Shown here: positions 61,101 to 64,000 of the stretch, piece after piece
Layout: every line of letters starts with the position of its first letter
Position numbering within the stretch: the stretch's first letter is position 1
From: Aeromicrobium sp. IC_218
GTDB taxonomy: Bacteria > Actinomycetota > Actinomycetes > Propionibacteriales > Nocardioidaceae
Assembly (NCBI RefSeq): GCF_004336805.1
Contig: NZ_SJXM01000004.1
Location: 186,001 to 250,000, forward strand
Reading direction: 5' to 3'
DNA: 64,000 nucleotides
Made by a program: the position numbers and the translations under genes
Notes under the pieces: generated by a model
What the model was told of the DNA's origin: nothing
The model's input: the letters and a program-made list of their open reading frames with translations, nothing else
The model's database searches: none

Positions 61101-61595
61101 CCCGGCCCGACGTCGGACTTCGAGCACGCGGTGGCCGAGCACGGCGACCTGTCGCTGCTGCCCACCGACGCGTTCTGGTACGGACTGCGGTCCGGCCACG
61201 AGGTCGAGGTCGAGATCGACGAGGGCCGCCTGCACCTGTTCGACGTCGAGGCCGTCGGCCCCGCGGACGAGAAGGGCATGCGCACCGTCCTGGGCACCGT
61301 CAACGGACAGCTGCGCCCGACCCAGGTGCGCGACCGCTCGGTCGAGTCCCAGGTCGCGGCGTCCGAGAAGGCCGACCCGCAGGACCCGAGCCACGTCGCG
61401 GTCCCGTTCGCCGGCGCCGTCCACGCGCTGGTGGCCGAGGGCGACACCGTCGAGGCGGGGCAGACCGTGGCCACGATCGAGGCCATGAAGATGGAGGCCG
61501 GCATCACCGCTCCGCGGGCCGGACGCGTGGCACGGCTGACCGTCCGCGACACCCGTCAGGCCGAGGGCGGCGACCTGCTGCTCGTCCTGGAGTGA
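58191..61595 (+). CDS. pyc: pyruvate carboxylase
   Basis: A 1134-residue single-chain enzyme making oxaloacetate from pyruvate and bicarbonate. It has the biotin carboxylase domain (FQKILVANRGEIAIRAFRA, ATP-grasp loop GGGGRGM at about 161-167, IEMNPRIQVEHTVTEEV), the carboxyltransferase domain (TDTTFRDAHQSLLATRVRT, IKDMAGLLR, HTHDTPGGQ) and the biotin carrier domain with EAMKMEA (Lys1100). The length fits the actinobacterial enzyme. Start GTG 58191 lies directly before the conserved core; a GTG at 58152 in the same frame would add 13 residues. A hairpin follows the gene. Confidence 0.96.
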   Translation: MFQKILVANRGEIAIRAFRAAHELGARTVAVFPYEDRGSEHRVRADEAYEIGERGHPVRAYLDPQAIVAAAQRAGADAVYPGYGFLSENPELAEACAAAGITFIGPPADVLRLTGNKARAIAAAKAAGVPVLASVPPSADVDELLAAADQLTFPLFVKAVAGGGGRGMRRVDDPAKLRESIEAAMREADGAFGDPTCFIEEAVVGARHIEVQVLADTQGHVVHLRERDCSVQRRHQKVVEIAPAPFLDVETREAMCADAVRFAREIGYSCAGTVEFLLGADGRYVFIEMNPRIQVEHTVTEEVTNVDLVQAQIMVASGMALSDFGLDDQSRIRVRGYALQCRITTEDPANGFRPDTGTITTYRSPGGPGVRLDGGTVYTGASVSPHFDSMLSKMTCRNRDFGSTVLRVRRALREFTVGGVSTNIGFLQSLLAHPDFTAGAITTSFIEDHPELLETRGDLDPAEKLLAYLADVTVNRPHGEAPVQLDPATKLPDLSVWGRSLDEEPPAGTRQQLRELGPERFAAAWRASETVGVTDTTFRDAHQSLLATRVRTRDLVRVAPHVARLTPQLFSVEAWGGATYDVALRFLKEDPWERLARLREAMPNVAIQMLLRGRNTVGYTPYPTEVTTAFVQEAADTGIDVFRVFDALNDVSQMRPAIEAVRETGTTVAEVALCYTGDLSDPGEKLYTLDYYLRLAEQIVDAGAHVLAIKDMAGLLRAPAARTLVTALRERFDLPLHLHTHDTPGGQLATIVAAIDAGVDMVDAASASLAGTTSQPPLSALVAATDHSARSTGLDIDAVNALEPYWEAVRRLYAPFESGLPAPTGRVYRHEIPGGQLSNLRQQAIALGLGEKFEQIEDMYAAANDILGNVVKVTPSSKVVGDLALHLVAVGADPKAFADDPASFDIPDSVIGFLSGELGDPPGGWPEPFRTKALQGRTAAPRVEEVAEDDLRALAEPGDTRRRTLNRLLFPGPTSDFEHAVAEHGDLSLLPTDAFWYGLRSGHEVEVEIDEGRLHLFDVEAVGPADEKGMRTVLGTVNGQLRPTQVRDRSVESQVAASEKADPQDPSHVAVPFAGAVHALVAEGDTVEAGQTVATIEAMKMEAGITAPRAGRVARLTVRDTRQAEGGDLLLVLE

Positions 61596-61604
61596 GCGAC
61601 CCGT

Positions 61605-61637
61605 CCGTCCGGGCCATGCCGGGCATGGCCCGGACGG
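61605..61637. terminator. hairpin after pyc
   Basis: CCGTCCGGGCCATGC pairs with GCATGGCCCGGACGG in a near-perfect palindrome that starts 10 bases after the pyc stop. A short T-run (ATTTCC) follows. Confidence 0.8.
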
Positions 61638-61729
61638 GCCATTTCCGGATGACGGACTCGCTTGGCCGGGCGACGCGCCGATGGCCGGTACTACCGTGAT
61701 GGTTCGTCACGGATGACGGGGGCCAGGCA

Positions 61730-63181
61730 ATGACGCGGAGCACGGAGGCGGCGATCCAACGGTCGCGCGTCGAGCAGCTGCTGGCGGTGACCCGCGAGAT
61801 CGTCGCGGGCTCCGAGCTGCCGGTGGTCCTCGCGTCGATCGCCCGGGCCATCCGCACGGTGGTCGAGTTCGATGCCGTGGCCATCGCCCTGACCGACGCC
61901 GCCGGCGACCTCGAGGTCGTGGTCGTGGAGGGTCCCGACGAGCTGCGCCAGCACATGCTGGGCCGGGTCGGCCCGCGGGCGGAGTACGACGCCCTCATGG
62001 ACTCGTGCGAGCCGCGCGGACGCCTGCTGTTCCTGGTGGGCGGCGACGACCCCGAGGTCGGCCTGCCGACGTGGCGCTCCGGCGACGACGACTGGTACGC
62101 CCGCCGCGCCGACGACCCGCACGCGTGGGGCGTCGACGACGGCCTCTACGCCCCGCTGCGCGACCGGGACGGTGCGCTCATCGGCCTGGTCAGCGTCGAC
62201 CTGCCGGTCTCCGGCCGGGCTCCGGACGACGAGCAGTGCGCCATGCTCGAGCTGCTGGCCCGTCAGGCCGAGCAGAGCATCGAGGCGCACCGGCGGCTGG
62301 CCAAGACCGAGCACAACGAGCGCATCTTCCGCCGTGCATTCGACTCCTCGCCGGCCCCGGAGGCCGTCGTCGACCCGGCCCAGCGCCTCACCTACGTCAA
62401 CCGTCGCTTCGTCCGCGAGCTCGGCCAGGTGCCCGACGTCGCCGCCCTGGCCTCGCTGCTCACCCCGGCCGAGGGGGAGCGGTGCGTCTCGGAGGTCGTG
62501 GGCGAGCTGCTCGCCGAGGGGGCCGAGCGCACCAGCGGACGCCTCGTGGCGTCCCGCGAGCGCGCCGACGGCACGCGGGTCTGGTACCAGGTGCGCGTCC
62601 ACGCCGTGCTCGATCCGCTCGGCCGCAGCTACCGGGCCATCTGCTCCTTCGCCGACATCACCGCCGAGCGCGAGACGCAGGCGTGGCACGAGCGGGCCGC
62701 CGCGCACGACCCGCTGACCGGCCTGCTCAACCGGCGGGGCGGCGCCCACGCCGTGGCCGAGCTGCTCGCGCGCGCCGACGCCGGCGTGCTCGGGGTGCTG
62801 GCCTGCGACCTGGACGGCTTCAAGGCGCTCAACGACGAGTACGGCCACGGGTTCGGCGACGACGTGCTGGTCGCCCTCGCCCCGCGGCTGCGCGGGGTCG
62901 CCGGCGACGACGCGGTCGTCATGCGCCAGGGTGGCGACGAGTTCGCCGTGCTGGCGGTGCTGCCCGACGACGACGGGGTCGCCGCGCTGGCCGACCGGAT
63001 GGTCGCGGCGTTCCTGGACCCCGTGCGGGTCGGGACGGTCGCGGCCGACCTCGGCGTCAGCGTCGGGGCGGCGTCGGCCCCGGTGCACGCGCGGCCGACG
63101 GTGAGCGAGCTGCTCGACACGGCCGACGCGGCGCTGCTGCGGGCCAAGCGGGCGGGCAAGGCCCGCTTCGAGCTCGCCTGA
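61730..63181 (+). CDS. GAF-PAS-GGDEF diguanylate cyclase
   Basis: A 483-residue soluble signalling protein. GAF domain at about 15-185 (EIVAGSELPVVLASIARAIR ... LYAPLRDRDGALIGLVSVDL), PAS domain at about 195-310 (FRRAFDSSPAPEAVVDPAQR ... WYQVRVHAVLDPLGR) and GGDEF domain at about 320-480. The active-site loop GGDEF is intact at 401-405, and the LTGLLNRRG and ACDLDGFKALNDEYGHGFGD motifs are present, so it should make cyclic di-GMP. There is no R-x-x-D inhibitory site five residues before GGDEF. No membrane segment. The signal bound by GAF or PAS is unknown; Tad pili in the same window are a possible output. Confidence 0.9.
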   Translation: MTRSTEAAIQRSRVEQLLAVTREIVAGSELPVVLASIARAIRTVVEFDAVAIALTDAAGDLEVVVVEGPDELRQHMLGRVGPRAEYDALMDSCEPRGRLLFLVGGDDPEVGLPTWRSGDDDWYARRADDPHAWGVDDGLYAPLRDRDGALIGLVSVDLPVSGRAPDDEQCAMLELLARQAEQSIEAHRRLAKTEHNERIFRRAFDSSPAPEAVVDPAQRLTYVNRRFVRELGQVPDVAALASLLTPAEGERCVSEVVGELLAEGAERTSGRLVASRERADGTRVWYQVRVHAVLDPLGRSYRAICSFADITAERETQAWHERAAAHDPLTGLLNRRGGAHAVAELLARADAGVLGVLACDLDGFKALNDEYGHGFGDDVLVALAPRLRGVAGDDAVVMRQGGDEFAVLAVLPDDDGVAALADRMVAAFLDPVRVGTVAADLGVSVGAASAPVHARPTVSELLDTADAALLRAKRAGKARFELA

Positions 63182-63204
63182 CCCGGGGCCTCGACGGGCT
63201 CGGG

Positions 63205-63244
63205 CCTCGACAGGCTCGGCCAGCGGTGGCCGAGCCGGTCGAGG
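63205..63244. terminator. bidirectional hairpin of the CTGAGCCTGTCGAAG type
   Basis: CCTCGACAGGCTCGGCCA (63205-63222) pairs with TGGCCGAGCCGGTCGAGG (63227-63244) with one mismatch and loop GCGG. It lies between convergent genes and has the same arm sequence and loop as the hairpin at 46982-47015. Confidence 0.8.
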
Positions 63245-63251
63245 GGACCTC

Positions 63252-64000
<749 letters not shown>

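Noticed and set aside
58056-61424. Open frame of about 1,100 codons on the minus strand opposite pyc
   Set aside because: Low-complexity product without any domain; pyc on the plus strand has all catalytic motifs.

Overview
The window is about 72% G+C by eye, densely packed and full of GTG starts and 1- to 4-base stop/start overlaps, which points to a high-GC actinobacterium. Gene content (actinobacterial Tad pilus locus, an EtfD/Rv0338c-type iron-sulfur reductase, a mycothiol-type DinB-fold protein, dnaK-grpE-dnaJ-hspR, YkoEDC thiamin transporter, bifunctional PutA, single-chain pyruvate carboxylase) fits Nocardioidaceae or relatives; that placement is inference. I see no rRNA, tRNA, CRISPR, insertion sequence or phage gene, and no gene-free stretch above about 300 bases.

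Layout. 1-1659: the end of a membrane protein that looks like a type VII secretion EccD C-terminus, an EspI-like MinD ATPase and a one-helix protein. 1780-8209: a complete-looking Tad/Flp pilus operon (SAF/CpaB, TadZ/CpaE-like, CpaF, TadB, TadC, Flp pilin, two TadE-like pseudopilins, a TadG-like stalked protein). 8303-12850: a lipoprotein, an exported protein and a 928-residue membrane protein that joins LysM to a cytoplasmic winged-helix/BTAD regulator. 13132-19471: EtfD-like reductase with a very long acidic tail, NUDIX-like protein, FAD oxidoreductase, TauE/SafE permease, ankyrin protein. 19499-22299: TPP riboswitch and ykoEDC. 22487-24966: MaoC hydratase, acyl-CoA dehydrogenase and SDR operon.

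25708-34346 holds the most interesting set: an MFS transporter, a TetR repressor, an SdsA-type alkyl sulfatase, and an acyl-CoA synthetase plus acyl-CoA dehydrogenase operon. The three promoter regions share the operator CTGGACR-N3-TGTCYAG, so these genes probably form one regulon that takes alkyl sulfates (or similar esters) to acyl-CoA and into beta-oxidation. Two tandem paralogous exported proteins sit inside this region.

34433-48470: two DUF202 proteins, methionine aminopeptidase, DNA polymerase IV, amidase, a 2H phosphoesterase, TrhO, a TetR-MMPL pair, an MFS transporter, an ArsR-SRPBCC-DinB operon with a doubled operator, a thioesterase and a lipoprotein. 48547-52591: HspR-controlled DnaK operon. 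52760-64000: small membrane protein, coiled-coil protein, LysR regulator divergent from putA, pyruvate carboxylase, a GAF-PAS-GGDEF protein and the 3' part of an AMP-forming acyl-CoA synthetase.

Taken together the region is rich in lipid and acyl-CoA metabolism (two acyl-CoA dehydrogenases, two synthetases, MaoC, SDR, thioesterase, and EtfD to pass the electrons to the quinone pool), plus surface structures. Intergenic spaces carry at least three repeat families: nested dyads starting GCGGTGAG, hairpins with CTGAGCCTGTCGAAG, and a GCTCCGCCGCGAAGTGTGTCG repeat.
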